Source: Varroa destructor (Eukaryota > Arthropoda > Arachnida > Mesostigmata > Varroidae). From it: a stretch of DNA of 64,000 nt. The DNA lies in the NCBI RefSeq assembly GCF_002443255.2, contig NW_019211459.1:18130030-18194029 (forward strand), in the 5' to 3' direction. Below the pieces are notes generated by a model. It saw only the letters and a list, made by a program, of their open reading frames with translations, was not told where the DNA came from and searched no databases. Position numbers and translations under genes: made by a program. Shown piece by piece: positions 1 to 11,781 of this stretch. Numbering within the stretch: the first letter of the stretch is position 1; the number at the start of each line of letters is the position of its first letter.

Positions 1-29
1 GAACATTGAGAGCAATTACCTGAATGTAA

Positions 30-40
30 CCCCCCCCCCC
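30..40. repeat. poly-C run, 11 nt
   Basis: A homopolymer of eleven C residues is directly visible. Similar C runs occur at 35889-35898 and 53582-53590. These are places where length polymorphism or sequencing error is likely. It carries no coding signal. Confidence 0.95.
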
Positions 41-711
41 AATTATGTCTACCTTGAAGGGAAACAACAATTCATTTATCACTTATCATTTTTTTAGTAC
101 TTTTCCTTATATATGACATCGTAGGACACGTTGAGTCTTGCTAAGATTAGATTTGAGTAGAATGGTAGGAAGCCGAGTTGTACAATCAACTAACTACCGC
201 TTTGGCATTAGACAGTAGTATATCAATAAGCCCCACAGACGAAAGGCTACCGCTTCGTCCGCAGGCGGAAATATTATAAGGGTCAATATAGAGGTAGCGG
301 AAAAAAGAAGCTGGTTATACAAGATCGCACCGGTGTTGTTTTCCTGTTCTTTGAAGATTGGATCTCGCATCGTTTTCAACATCCATTGCCGATAGGGATG
401 TGTACAGCTACTTGTGAACACCACATTTTTTCGCACATGTGTGTACCTCGTATGCAAGAATGCTAGCCTATAAGAATCGTCAGATTCTGGAAGTGTCTAT
501 TCTAACCTTTAGCTATCCTATGCTGCAAATGTTTAACTGGCAGGCAGTTCGCTAGCTTAAAAGGGAAGCATCTGTGATAGATTCAGATTGATTGAAGTGT
601 CGTAACACAGTACAATGTAATGTAGTGTACAACACGTTTTCTCCTAAAAGAAGGCGTACCGGAGGAAGCGATCATTTTTACAAAACCGAAATTCATCTGC
701 TATCGTTTTAG

Positions 712-870
712 TCTGTCTGTTGCCCGCCTATCCATGTTAACATGCCTCTGGAAGCAGAACTTTTTCTTGCTTCAAGCCATTTCCACGCTGAGGAAAATGG
801 CTTTTCGAAGCAGCGGCGACAAAAGACTAGGTTAGAGCGATCGACCGCGTCATGCCCTTCCTTCAATTAA
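712..870 (+). CDS. candidate terminal exon, unknown product
   Basis: An acceptor-like stretch (TGCTATCGTTTTAG) ends at 711, and the frame is open for 52 codons to a TAA at 868-870. An ATG at 741 with A at -3 could instead start a 42-residue product. The predicted peptide is hydrophilic in its second half, with a basic segment (KQRRQKTRLER). No family is recognised and no upstream exon was found. A frame this long arises easily by chance, so the call rests on the acceptor alone. Confidence 0.15.
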   Translation, partial: SVCCPPIHVNMPLEAELFLASSHFHAEENGFSKQRRQKTRLERSTASCPSFN

Positions 871-883
871 CAGTCAATTCGTT

Positions 884-2180
884 CCGTTAAATTCGAATAG
901 ATTCACAGTGACAGCGCGTTCCATGTAAGGTCGTCCCCTATCCGGAACTTTTTTTAGGAGTTTCGTGATCTCTTCGTTTTCCACATACGCTATTTAGGAA
1001 CTATCTTTTCTGGGTAGGACCATGGCAAATCTAAGTGCCTTAAAATAATGGTCTTATCGTAGGCGTTATTTTAATTAGGTTATATCTGACTATAGTATGA
1101 TCAGGCGAATTATTGCACCTATAATATCTGATAAATCGAATATGAAAATCTGAAAATAGACGGGAATTCATTGTAGCAAATTAGTTCCCATTGTAGAATT
1201 ACGTTGCTTTTTTTCTTTATAAATATCACAAATAATTATATTTATTTTTTGCTATAATACGGCCTGGAAAACATAGATTTTCTATGCAGTTACGGTGAAA
1301 ATAAAACCTACTCCCGGGCAGTGTTTGCGTGCCATAATAGATAGATCAGGTCTACTTTATAAATTGATGCTTCTATCGGTACGTGTATACACACACGTGT
1401 CCATATGGTGATTTTTGGTATAGCAGCATTGTACGACGTTCAATATATATGCTACAGAATATTTTTTTGCGCTTGCTTAATCTATTACTTGGCTAGTTAA
1501 AGGGGTCTCCAACAATATGAATAGGAGCATCCACCGATGCTTGTCACACATGGTCAGAATTTTCAATGAATACCTATAGCAACTGGCTAAGAAATCTGTC
1601 CGTAGAGATGTTCAGGTTAATGCTGATATTATCGAAAATAACAATAACGACGCTTTGGTTGGTTTATATATATACCGACATCCTAATTCTACATATCTCG
1701 TCGTCTTGATCTATAGAAAAACGCATTTACAAGTTTCGAAAACAGCTTCTCCATTTCTCGTATATAGGTATCCTATCTAGCAGCATAATGTCGTAACTTG
1801 TGGAAATATTTATGGCGTTTCTTTTTTATCGGTTATTAATATGCGGCCGCTGGGCGAAAGGCTTGGCCACTAGGAACACTAATTCACTCTGGCCTTAATA
1901 CGACAGATCCCTGATTAACTATGCAATTGTGTCACTTTTCCACTGAGGTAACTCATCTTTTTCCTTCGTCATAGACGCCCAGCCACTTAACTAAAACTTG
2001 ACTTTTTAGAACAAATTTAGGAAGCATGCGCCAGGGACCCGTTGCCCAAAAGATCACCAATCTAGTAATATGTAGAAACTGAAACGTATGCTAATTGATC
2101 CACAATAAATTTGTACGTGTATCCACGCTCAGTTTTGAAAAAAAGAAAACTCAATAAATTTCTATTTTAAGAACGCAGTA
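884..2180. other. AT-rich spacer
   Basis: This stretch is AT-rich, with A/T runs and no open frame that I can support on either strand. No repeat longer than a short homopolymer is visible. I see no function in it. Confidence 0.6.
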
Positions 2181-2190
2181 TCTTTTTCAG

Positions 2191-2299
2191 TTCTGGCAAT
2201 AATATTGTCGTAGACGCGCTTGACGTCAAAAACGGCCATATGCGCATTGCACTTACCCGAAAGCTTAATACTGAACGCTTCGCCAGCATCACCAACTAA
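2191..2299 (+). CDS. candidate terminal exon, unknown product
   Basis: The acceptor TATCTTTTTCAG ends at 2190. After one nucleotide the frame runs 35 codons to TAA at 2297-2299. Codon composition is coding-like, with purine-first codons dominating. The peptide begins SGNNIVVDALDVKNG and ends FASITN. An AATAAA hexamer lies at 2555-2560 and could be its poly(A) signal. The incoming phase is 2, so an upstream exon must supply two nucleotides; none was identified. No family is recognised. A weaker open frame follows at 2382-2612. Confidence 0.25.
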
Positions 2300-3600
2300 C
2301 GAGACCTACAACGAGGCTGCTCAGGTTCCCTTAAGGACCTATCCTAAAACCTAAATTCCTAAGACGGGCGTTCCACAATCATTGCCGCGATATGATCGGC
2401 TGGATCGGCGAAGTTACGACACGAGCTACCGGGATCAGTTTTTTGTCACGTCAAACGTTTCTATGCAAATAGGAATCTCGAGGGATAGTCGGCAAGTAGC
2501 GAAAAATCATTCTCCAGCTTCCTGTGGTTTTGGCCTGATCTCAGGACAACGTATAATAAACACGATAGTAAACTATTTCCACCATTTATGGAATCACGTA
2601 GAAGGATCTTAATTGTGATTCGATTGTAGACCATTATAGAAGATTTCGAAAGCTTATTGTGGCTTTTCGGTGTTTGGTCTCTGTCTAGCTGTTTCTAGTC
2701 TTAGTAAGCAAACACAGCCAAAGGTTATCCCGGAGTAGAGTTGAGCTTTGGACCATAAAAACAGTACTTCCACATAGATAGGAGAAGAATCCTTTCGTTA
2801 CAGGTTGTACCGAGAAAAAAAGCTTCGCTAGTGAACGACAACAAAAAGCAATCTTACGTGAAGTACATCTAAGTCGTGTTTCTGGAGCACGTCTCGACTG
2901 TTATCGACTATTGTAACTTGCGCGTAGCCAGCGCTCAGGCTCCGAAAGTTTGATTGCCGGGACTAAAGTGCGACCTCTCTTTGCTAAGGTCCAAACTGCG
3001 AACTGGTGCCCAAATCACCAACTTTGCCCGCACCTGAATAAAATGATCTGCTGAAGTAGCAGTATAGTGATAGCCGTATTACCGCCTGTCGTCTATCGCC
3101 TGTGGCCCGCGCACGCTAGGCAGTCAACGAGAGGCGTCTAATAATGACAATGTCTCCTTAGGTCAATCAGATGTGGAAGAGGGAAGGTCGCAATTTTTCG
3201 GTAAAGTGCATTTTCGTAAAACGCAGGTGATTTACATAAGTTCTAGCTTTTCTCTCAGAACTAAGCAGAGTCTGGACGAAATGGACGCATGATCCGTGCT
3301 AGAGCATTTTAGCGAGTGCAGAAAATGCTTCTCGAAAAGGGTCCCGTGTCTAGACAAAACAAATCGCAGAGAGAAAGATAAGACAGCTAAGTCAGAATGC
3401 TCACAGAGATTCTGTGTGTGAGCAAACGGATAGAAACAGAGCTTTATCAGAATGTGCCAGAACAGGTTAATAGTCCTCCGGAGGTGTTGTCCGCTGTGAA
3501 CCGATGTGTGTCCTTACATGGCCTTGCATGTGCCACAACGAGTATACGAGCAGTCCGAAGGCTGCAATACACAGTTACAATTTTACTCTACTCTATGTAG

Positions 3601-4620
3601 CTAACTTCAAAACGACCAAGGGAAAAAAAACACCTACTACCTGACTTGTTAATAGATAGCGTATGAATAAGCTTTTTTCATGGGTCATTCTTATGCTCCA
3701 GTATATGTAGATGATACAGCACATGTTGAGTTCTTTTGTTCTAACTATATAGAGACCTTAAAACAGCGTACCCATATAGGTTCCAATGGTTGAGCTTCAA
3801 CCAAGACTAGCCTTCATTTAGTTTTGTTATTTATCAAAGTGACTGCTCGCAACCCTAAGCACAGTTTACCATACACGTTTGGAACAGCTTCGTAACCTGT
3901 GTGGACATCATCCAATAGTGGCTTGATGATCTGCCATTGGTTACATTATTGGTATAGTTGGTTCTCCCGCCATTTTTGTTATACAAGAATTTTACCAATA
4001 TGGAAACAAGTAATAAAAACCAAGGCTTGCCTCAAGGTACGCTCTCACTAAAGGAATTTTACTGGCCAATTCATTGACTCACTGGCAGAACAGACGCAGC
4101 TGGCTGTTTCTGGTGTCTGTTAGGAAAAAAAATTGGCAAGAGCGGGGCTCGGAAACCGGATGAAGGAACGCAATAACATCGCCATCATATGTATGATAAT
4201 ATGCCATTGACAAGTACTGTTGATCACCATTGAAGCTATCAGTACGCAGGGAGATGCGGAGAGATTTGAAGCCAACAGCGTGTACACACGCACACACAAT
4301 GATGCTCGCCGACGCTAATGAATCAATTAAATGGTAGAATTTTTATATCGTTTATGGCTTCACTTCAGCAAACTGATGGGAACAAACTTTTGCATCTTAA
4401 CTTAGTTTGTAAGTTATATGTATATGACAACGTTGCCACAACAGTAGATAATGATAGATACTATCTACTATTATTGCACGTATTCGAACATTCGCTGCGT
4501 CTTTAATCCGTGCTTTTTTTGATTGATTCAATCCAACTGCAGTGTACTTGTGTGAATTTAATTTAGTTCACGTATTTTTTAGGATTTCGCAAGTAATTGT
4601 AGTGACTATAATCACGAAAA
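3601..4620. other. spacer without supported genes
   Basis: Only short frames without splice or promoter support are present, for example 4079-4297 minus and 4318-4506 plus. I see nothing else to report here. Confidence 0.5.
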
Positions 4621-4699
4621 ACTTACAAAATATCATTCGCCGATGAGTTTTCGCTAGAATTTGACAATTTTACTTCAAACCATTCACCTAAATAGTTGT

Positions 4700-5830
4700 T
4701 GATGTTTATATATAGAAGAGTTTGTGTGGGTATGCGTCTTCTCACATCACGTTCACTGTTGCCGATCGAACTGCGACCAAAGTCCTCCCTTTCTCTTTTC
4801 CTCAGAGAAGGTAAAAGAAGACCTGAATGATACAAACACAGGACGAACCAGCGGACGCGGACAGGCGAACTGTTACCCAATGAACTCGAAGCGAAACGAG
4901 TCAGGTCTTCAATCGTCGGTGTCTCACAAGCTAGTTTTACAAACGAACCCAAAACATCTATTCCCCTGTCTGGAAGAGTGGCGCCGCCCGTCCCTCCTCG
5001 TTTGATTGGAAACGGAATCCTGGCTTTCCGAAAGTGTATATAGAAAAGCGGTTTCGGTTACCACTGCCAGAGCTAGCACTGCGGCTCGTCGTTGTCGCCA
5101 TGGCCGCCCCCCTGAAGCCTGCGACGAATAGCCTTGTATATATATATATGCGGTTAGTAAGAAGAACTTTTTCCCTTCGTTTATCAACTCCCTCCCACTA
5201 CCGCTTGCCTTTCAAACCCTATTTCCACAAACTGGCCACCAGACCACTCGCGTACGCTGCAAATGAGATAGGGACGGAAAGCCACCGCCGCCGCCGCTGC
5301 TGTTGCTGGCACTTTGGCGGCCCCACCTGGAAGCAGCGTTGAAGGTTTTTCCACTCATTGCCACGAATCGAAAAGAAAGAGTAATCGGAATGAGATGTGA
5401 GACAGTAGAAACGCTAGCAGCTAGATAGGAAAATAAATTGAAGCCCAACTCGATGACAACTCGATTTTGCTCCGCAGGCACCGGCCGTTTAGAGAGAAAG
5501 TAGCTTGGCAGACGGGCGATACTCGTCCGTTCGTTCCTGTCTCCTCTGGCAGAGAACTGGACGAGGCGGCTTTTTCCTGTTGGCCTCGGTGGTTTCCTCC
5601 GGCCCGATTGGCTCCCGGGACTATCGACCGAAAAACAGAAATCTCGCCAACTCTTTGCGTACCCCGCAGACAGAAACAGCCAGAGCACGAGTCAGCTCGC
5701 GTTCAATCACTGGCTGCCTTCATTTAATTGCTGTTTCGTTGCGACGTACAACGAAGACGATGAATTCGATGCCAATAAGAGTCAAATCGTTCCGTTCTGA
5801 CGTGTAGCCCCGACTGCCTTCTGGGTCTGA
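4700..5830. other. CpG-rich block with overlapping frames
   Basis: This block is richer in G+C and CpG than its flanks and holds GCC/GCT triplet runs near 5287-5305. Frames stay open on both strands (longest 5212-5688 minus, 158 codons), which is expected where stop codons are rare. A (TA)n run lies at 5137-5149. It may be a 5' UTR or promoter region, but I cannot pick a strand or a transcript. Confidence 0.35.
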
Positions 5831-7560
5831 AGACGGCCACGCTCGACATACGAGTCTCTATAGCTAATTATAGATAGTAACAACTTGTTCTATATACATA
5901 TCGAAAGATAAATAAATAACAGCGACGATGTGACAATGAAGAAAAACAACAGAAAAGTGGTATTCGGTTTGAAGAACGGTTGAGCAATTACTAAAGCAGT
6001 TTTCCATTGTATGTTATTTGCACTAAAGTTTACTTAGCTAGTTACCTCACATCTACATAGGGAAACTAGACAGGCTGACTAGTTAGTATACCTCAGTTGC
6101 ATTGGTTAATTGTCGTTTGTTTTTACTATGCCTGCTTCTTCGTCACGAGATCATGTCGCTGTCTTTTCGGTTGTCTATATACCTCAGTCAACTTTTTAGT
6201 TGTTAATATTCAACTTCGCCATCTCCTTGCACGCTACATGCGAATGCAAACACCCATACACACTAAAACACACACACACACGCTTCTTCTTAGTAAAGTT
6301 CCTTAGTAAAGTTATAAAGTAAAATAAGAACCACATCGTGCACTGTTTGCCTTTTTCATTTCTTTTTTTTTTGTAATCAGCGAACCTCTATCCAACGTGT
6401 CCTTCCTAAACCGTTAACGAAAAGCTACTGCACCACACCAGAATCATGTAAGCTTATCATCTGCTACAGCCAAAACAACAAGCTATCTAAGGCGTTCAAC
6501 TCATGTGAGCTTCCCTTGACCAGATCATTCGTTCTCCTTATCGACGGATGAGCTGTCTGCAGGCCGCATCGGGCATTACGTTGGTCAATCGCACATCTAC
6601 GTCTGAACCAGCCAACAGCACCCAGAAATTTCGCTATGTGTATCTTTTTAGCGGCTATGTAGGCCAATCAAAATTGGCTATAATAACAATACCGTTTTCA
6701 TTTGAGTTTGAAGCCGTTGCCCCCTGTTATCGATGTCATTTCCACAAGAATCTTCAATAGCGCCAATACAGATGATGCTTACTGTTAATGTTGTTGTTGT
6801 TGTTGGGGCGCGAGGTTTGTCTGAACTAAGTCATGCCGCATGGTACCTCGTTGTCGATCAGCTCTTATACATGCTTGCACGGCATAAGGCAACAGGCTGG
6901 TACAAGGGTTGTGAATTTGCCTCACAACCGTTCCGCTTAATAGAATGAACGGACACTCTTGTCGTTACTGGCGCGTCCGCTGTCCATTCAATGAATTGAG
7001 TCTTCTCTCTGTGGCGTCCCGTTAGCCTATTGCCCGGCTAGACGAACGGGTACTTAGTAGCCGACCCGCTTCGTTCTACAATGGAACTAGCATAAGACGA
7101 CAGCATGAGACGTTGTTGACAACAAAGAAGCTCTTTAAACGAACTAACGTATTATAGACTAGAAGTATATCGTGTCTACGATGGATTAGAGATCATACGT
7201 TTGCATATATAACTTCCGTGTCTCAGCTAGGAAACGTGTTAAGTCCCTTGCAATAAATGCACGTATTCTTGGGCTGCACGGGTGTCGACCGGCTGCTGCT
7301 TTAAGGAAAAATGAAATTGAGAACACGTTACCGCATATACAAGTGATACTATATTAAAGCCCAACTTTTTATAACACGTATGCCTTTTCAGCACCTTACA
7401 ATTATAGTTAAGTACAAATATAGCAGCTCAATATAATAGTTCGAAAGACGATTACATTGCCAACCGTAAAGTTACGGTCATACACACGCAGACATGAGAT
7501 ATGTAGTTAATATTCGAACTCACTTCAATAGTGAGAATTATAGTATTGTATATTAGTGTA
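5831..7560. other. spacer with simple repeats
   Basis: It contains a (CA)n run at 6269-6282, a duplicated 11-mer TTAGTAAAGTT at 6290-6300 and 6303-6313, and (TTG)n at 6789-6806. The frames present carry no boundary signals. Nothing else is supported. Confidence 0.6.
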
Positions 7561-7581
7561 CCTCTCACCCTTCTCTTCTAG

Positions 7582-7685
7582 CCGATTTACCTAGCCGATC
7601 GGGCCATTTCTCGTCCAAATCGATGGCACTATTTCGTAAACAATACCATAAAACAGTGGAACCGCGGGACGCGGCAGGAGATCAG
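7582..7685 (+). CDS. candidate internal or first coding exon
   Basis: Both borders look like splice sites. The acceptor tract CTCTCACCCTTCTCTTCTAG ends at 7581, and the donor GATCAG|GTAAAC follows 7685. Two frames are open across the 104 nt. The more coding-like one contains an ATG and reads MALFRKQYHKTVEPRDAA before ending at codon phase 0. The other reads PIYLADRAISRPNRW and ends in phase 2. Two-sided splice signals make this one of the better exon candidates in the window. No family is recognised. Confidence 0.4.
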
Positions 7686-8199
7686 GTAAACATACACTCC
7701 TAATTCTAACCACCCTATACTAGTATTCGCATTGCTATCTGCACCAGTTGAGGCGCCATTACCATCACCAACCGTTTAGCGGCAGTAGTCACACCGTTCT
7801 GGCGGAAGTCCTTGGCACCATGACCGAGAAGGAAGCGTAATAGAGCCCCTTATGCATCAGAGGAACACAACTCCCTTAGAAACTGAACGCAATCTTAGAC
7901 TTCAAGAAGCATTCGGGCGAGAAACGGAAAAGCGGACAACAGAAAAAAAAAGAGGCAACTCAATGGAGCTTCAGCGAACAGACGAAAGCTCTAAGATGGC
8001 GAGAGAGGAAGAGGGACAGAGACACATAGCCCCTTTTGTCGGGCACTCCTGTCCCTCCTCCAGATTCCCAACCTCTTTCTTCCTTCGGTTTCCTCTCGCT
8101 TCCAGTTTGCTGCCGATTTGTGTCAGGGCCGCCCGACGCGTCTGCTGCTCATGATTTGGAGCTGAAAAGCGACGGCGAAAACGGTAATACAAGATGAAA

Positions 8200-10320
8200 T
8201 ATGGAAAACGTTAAAAAAACAATACGAACATTTTTCCTATTTTTGTTTTTTTTTCTTAATCTTTGTCGTCCCTTTTCCCTTGTCTTCGTTTTCTTTTTCA
8301 TATGATGTCATTTCTACGATCAGATAAATAAACCAAAAGGAAATCTTGCCAGGGAGCGGACACTACAGTAAACCTAGCAACACCCTTCAAATCGCCACTT
8401 CCTATTTTGATATTTGCTTGGGAACTCCTTATGCTGTGAAGCTTCTATGAACCAAGGGGTTGACGGTAGCGCTGTATCGGCGGCTCTGGTTTTTTCCCAA
8501 CGTAACGTGAGCAATGGTTTTCGAAAGGAGATTTTCACGGAGTCTTTGACTGGATACGTACGTACATACGGGTAGAGTCTGTTTTCGATTACCTCTATCG
8601 TCTGCGGTGAAAGAGAAACCGATGTAAGTGACCAGATTTAAAGACCAGTCTGGATATTTTCTTGAAAATAGGGGTAAAAAGGAAGAAAGATGTAAGCTCG
8701 TAGTGAATTGGGAAGGCTATGGTTACGTGCAGTGGAAGCGATTTCGCTCTTGGGCATCAATTCCAGTCCGCGAGCACAGTAGAATCGTTCGAGCGGCTGA
8801 GGCGGAACCAATGAACCTAAACAGTGCTTAGGATAGGTTACTGATAAAGTTAACCTCTCTGTCTGAAGTGAACACGTCGACGTCGATCACAACGGTAACA
8901 GCGAGCATAAATTCTGAATTGGTAAATAGTGCGAAAAAAAAAGGTAGTCCTAGTAATGTGCCATTGTTGATTCCAACATACCATTCAGTATTTTGTTGTT
9001 AAAGTAATCGCACAAAGCAATAATCAGAAGCCCCATATTAATGCAATCGTGACCGCGTTTTAGCTGCCTAACGAGACAAACGATTAGCTGTCTAGTAATA
9101 CAAAGTGACGCGTGTGCAGGATCAAAGCTGCGCCTAATCCCATGCATTATTCAAATGAAATAACATAATAAGCTAGCTAGAAAAGGCCTTTTGCGGATTC
9201 GCGAACAGCGTCTTCCAATCAGATCGTTGCCATGTTATAGTAACTGGCAACAGTTTGGTAGTACTTCATCCCTACTTCCTTCTCTTTACCGTGAAATGTC
9301 CACGTTGGGTTGACTCCGACGCCCCACAACCCAAGTCAAACACCCCTCCCCGATGCTTCTGTCATCCTTGTTTCCATTGTCTGACTCCACTTTCACTCAA
9401 AGTTTCCCGCGATGTTTTCGAGCTTTAATTAGTGTCGTTTTTATATAGCGCAGGACAGCGAGAGTCGGCAACCTAACGGGCGCAGCCAACGCAAATTCTA
9501 ATCGCCCTTGTTGCTGTTACTGCTGCTGCGGCTGTTATTGTTGGCGCCATTGCGTCGTTACCGTGATCGTAGTGAGGGTGTCGAGTCGCCGTCGGGAACT
9601 TAACAAACTACAGGCCTTTTCTTTACATCGAAATGAAACCTAATTTAGGATCGTCACCGAGCTGGTTCACTAGTCTCGTCAGCAGCGCTAACGATGACCC
9701 TCGAAAAGATTCCGCACCCGTGGCACAAACCACCTACTGAACGAAATGCCAGCTGGTCGCTGCACTTCGGGGGTACAGCTAAGGTGGCTCGACACGTTGT
9801 TGGTAGCTCGATTTGTCGGCCAGTCCTGCGCTATGTTCCGAGCATCGGAGTTGCCCCAGCGTAGTTGCTACGATTGTGTTCACAAAGGGCCTGCTACAGC
9901 GGCCACGACCGGTAGCACAACCTCCCAAACCTCCCTCTTACTTACCCGAAGTAATACGTACATGTTTCCCGCATTAGAGGCGGAGTCTTTTCCGGATCGT
10001 TATTGGGGGTCCTGATTTAGTGTTGGTCCTGTTTACGCTACTGCTGCCACCACCACTTTGTGCCGTTGTTACGGCTGCTCTATCTTTCTAAACTAAAATA
10101 CTCTTTTCCATTCTTAATCGAACTGAGCTTTTGGCTCATGTGGCCTGTGAGATTTCGTAGTAAAAGTAATCGCATCTCAACCATGTAGATGATTTTTAGG
10201 CATTCTGGCAAACGTCTAACAGAATTTCTAGCTAATCCTCACCTCGGGAGAATATATTGCAGAACACCAAATTGTCACATTGTCCAATAGAAGATAAATG
10301 TATATTACATGTTGAATAGT
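8200..10320. other. spacer
   Basis: Only an isolated strong donor-like site (GAT|GTAAGTG, GT at about 8626), triplet-rich sequence at 9508-9550 (GTT/GCT/GCG units) and weak frames are seen. There is no supported gene. Confidence 0.5.
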
Positions 10321-10436
10321 AAAACATGCATACATATTTTTTTGCTTTGAACATACTGTTTATGTATTTTATAACCGGACCCCAGTTTCTTCTGTATACT
10401 TTTATCTACTTTTCTCAATGTTTTATACATTTACAG

Positions 10437-10622
10437 AGCATGGAATGGGGGAAAGGTAAACATAGGGTTGGGCCACCTTGCATTATGCATACAAGGAAAA
10501 GTTACTTAAAGAAAGTAGTTTGCTCATTAGAGATAATCAGTGTCAACGACTGTATGAAGTGTGCTTCTATGAAGAATGTTTGTCTATACGTCGACTATCG
10601 TACCGGTTTGGTAGTACGATGA
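10437..10622 (+). CDS. candidate exon behind a strong acceptor
   Basis: A long pyrimidine/A-T tract ending in CATTTACAG finishes at 10436. The frame then runs 61 codons to TGA, starting SMEWGKGKHRVGPP. A second frame overlapping it (10478-10681) is equally protein-like, so the frame choice is uncertain. An internal GAAAG|GTAAAC could cut the exon to 19 nt. Unknown product. Confidence 0.2.
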   Translation, partial: SMEWGKGKHRVGPPCIMHTRKSYLKKVVCSLEIISVNDCMKCASMKNVCLYVDYRTGLVVR

Positions 10623-10718
10623 GGTGGGCGTCTTTGTGCAGCCTGCCATGTACCGCGCCTATTCGGCTTGACTCAGTTTAGAGCTACACGATGGGAAAGC
10701 ACAGCGGTGCGGCAGCGT

Positions 10719-10727
10719 ATAAATAGA
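10719..10727 (+). promoter_or_regulatory. TATA box (TATAAATAG)
   Basis: This is a consensus TATA element. Transcription would be expected to start about 25-30 nt downstream, near 10745-10750. An ATG in a strong Kozak context follows at 10870. The element is seen directly; its function is inferred. Confidence 0.3.
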
Positions 10728-10866
10728 AGGACTAATCCTCCGCCGTCCTTGCTTCGGGCGTCTATGTGACGCGACAACTATCTCTCAGAAGGCTGCCGGT
10801 CTATGGGACGACTCATACCTCGGCCTTAGGTCTCGGCGAACTTTTTCTCAGTCGGGATAGCCGGAC

Positions 10867-10880
10867 AAGATGGCCATCTT
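10867..10880. promoter_or_regulatory. palindromic YY1/Pho-like site
   Basis: AAGATGGCCATCTT is a perfect 14-bp palindrome with the YY1/Pleiohomeotic core GCCAT on both strands. It overlaps the start codon of the short frame at 10870. YY1-type motifs close to initiation codons are common in animal promoters. Its use here is inferred. Confidence 0.3.
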
Positions 10881-10986
10881 TCGGAATGGCCAGGTAGTCG
10901 AAGTTGAGTTTGGTTTGTGCCACCGCCGGACCGATGCTCTTCAACTGCCCCGCTTCCTTACTTCGTTCCTCTCTTGCCTCAAATGA
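10870..10986 (+). CDS. short ORF downstream of TATA box, 38 aa or first exon
   Basis: The ATG has A at -3 and G at +4, an optimal context. The frame reads MAIFRNGQVVEVEFGL and closes at 10984-10986. After eight codons a possible donor, GGCCAG|GTAGTC, occurs, so this may be a very short first coding exon rather than a complete small protein. The TATA box lies 151 nt upstream. Product unknown. Confidence 0.25.
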   Translation: MAIFRNGQVVEVEFGLCHRRTDALQLPRFLTSFLSCLK

Positions 10987-11057
10987 CAGAAAGGCCGAGG
11001 GGACTATGCTGTATGTCGGTGTGTGTTTAGTAATAGCTCTGTCTCTTTCTCATTTAG

Positions 11058-11190
11058 AGTCTTGGTAAGTCTATATTTACTTTGGCCTGCAGTAATATTT
11101 TGGCCTATGCATTTACGTGTACAAGGCAGCATCGTTGGTTCAGAGGAAGCCTTCCAGATAGGGTCTGGCTCTAACACGACTCCTTCGTCA
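11058..11190 (+). CDS. candidate exon with hydrophobic segment
   Basis: The acceptor CTCTTTCTCATTTAG ends at 11057 and a donor TCA|GTGAGG follows 11190. After one nucleotide, 44 codons are open. The peptide starts with a hydrophobic stretch (VLVSLYLLWPAVIFW), compatible with a membrane segment, followed by a serine/glycine-rich part. Without the donor the frame continues to 11253. Unknown product. Confidence 0.25.
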
Positions 11191-11398
11191 GTGAGGTTCT
11201 TCTACCGGAGGTGGAAAATCTCATTTGCAGCATTAATAGTAATCGTTGGCTGATGGAATACCATGTCATTCTAATTCTGTACAGATTGTTGTGACGTTGA
11301 TTTATTATGACCCTCAAACCCTTCCTAAGTGAGGCTACCGATCATTAACGCGGAGAGAAGCACAGGTAGGAAAATGATATTTATTACAGTTCCCACTC

Positions 11399-11419
11399 AT
11401 ATATATATATATATATATA
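11399..11419. repeat. (AT)n microsatellite
   Basis: A pure AT dinucleotide run of about 21 nt. Confidence 0.95.
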
Positions 11420-11747
11420 CATATACTTATGTTCGTATCTTGCACATACAGGACCATTTGATAGGCGCTTCACAAACCGCACGTACCAATCTGCATAACT
11501 GTTACCCTGACTTTAAGTCGCGCAGGGCCACGTCTAGTGTTCCACATACTCGATTTGAAAGGTTCATTGTTGCAACGCAATCTTTAAAGCATTACTATTA
11601 TTGCTACTGCTGCACGCTAATAGTCGAAGTACCAGCGTCCTAAGTGGCCATCTACGTTACAAGCATTTAACACTGTGTCGTCCTCGACATGGTCGCCAAC
11701 TCTAACGTTAGCATGGCCTGCTGCTGCTGCAGCCCAGTTTTTTTCAG

Positions 11748-11781
11748 TTCTAGTCAAATACAGAAAAAAACCGCCGTGCAT
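11748..11781 (+). CDS. candidate 34-nt microexon
   Basis: The acceptor CCCAGTTTTTTTCAG ends at 11747 and the donor CAT|GTAAGTTC begins at 11782. Two of the three frames are open (SSQIQKKTAVH or LVKYRKKPPCM). The strength of both sites is notable, but so short a segment has no independent coding evidence. Confidence 0.2.

Noticed and set aside
5212..5688. 158-codon minus frame
   Set aside because: Lies in CpG-rich, stop-poor DNA with equally long plus frames; no boundary signals.
8628..8831. Plus frame just after a GAT|GTAAGTG donor-like site
   Set aside because: If the donor is real this frame is intronic; no upstream exon frame reaches the donor without stops nearby.
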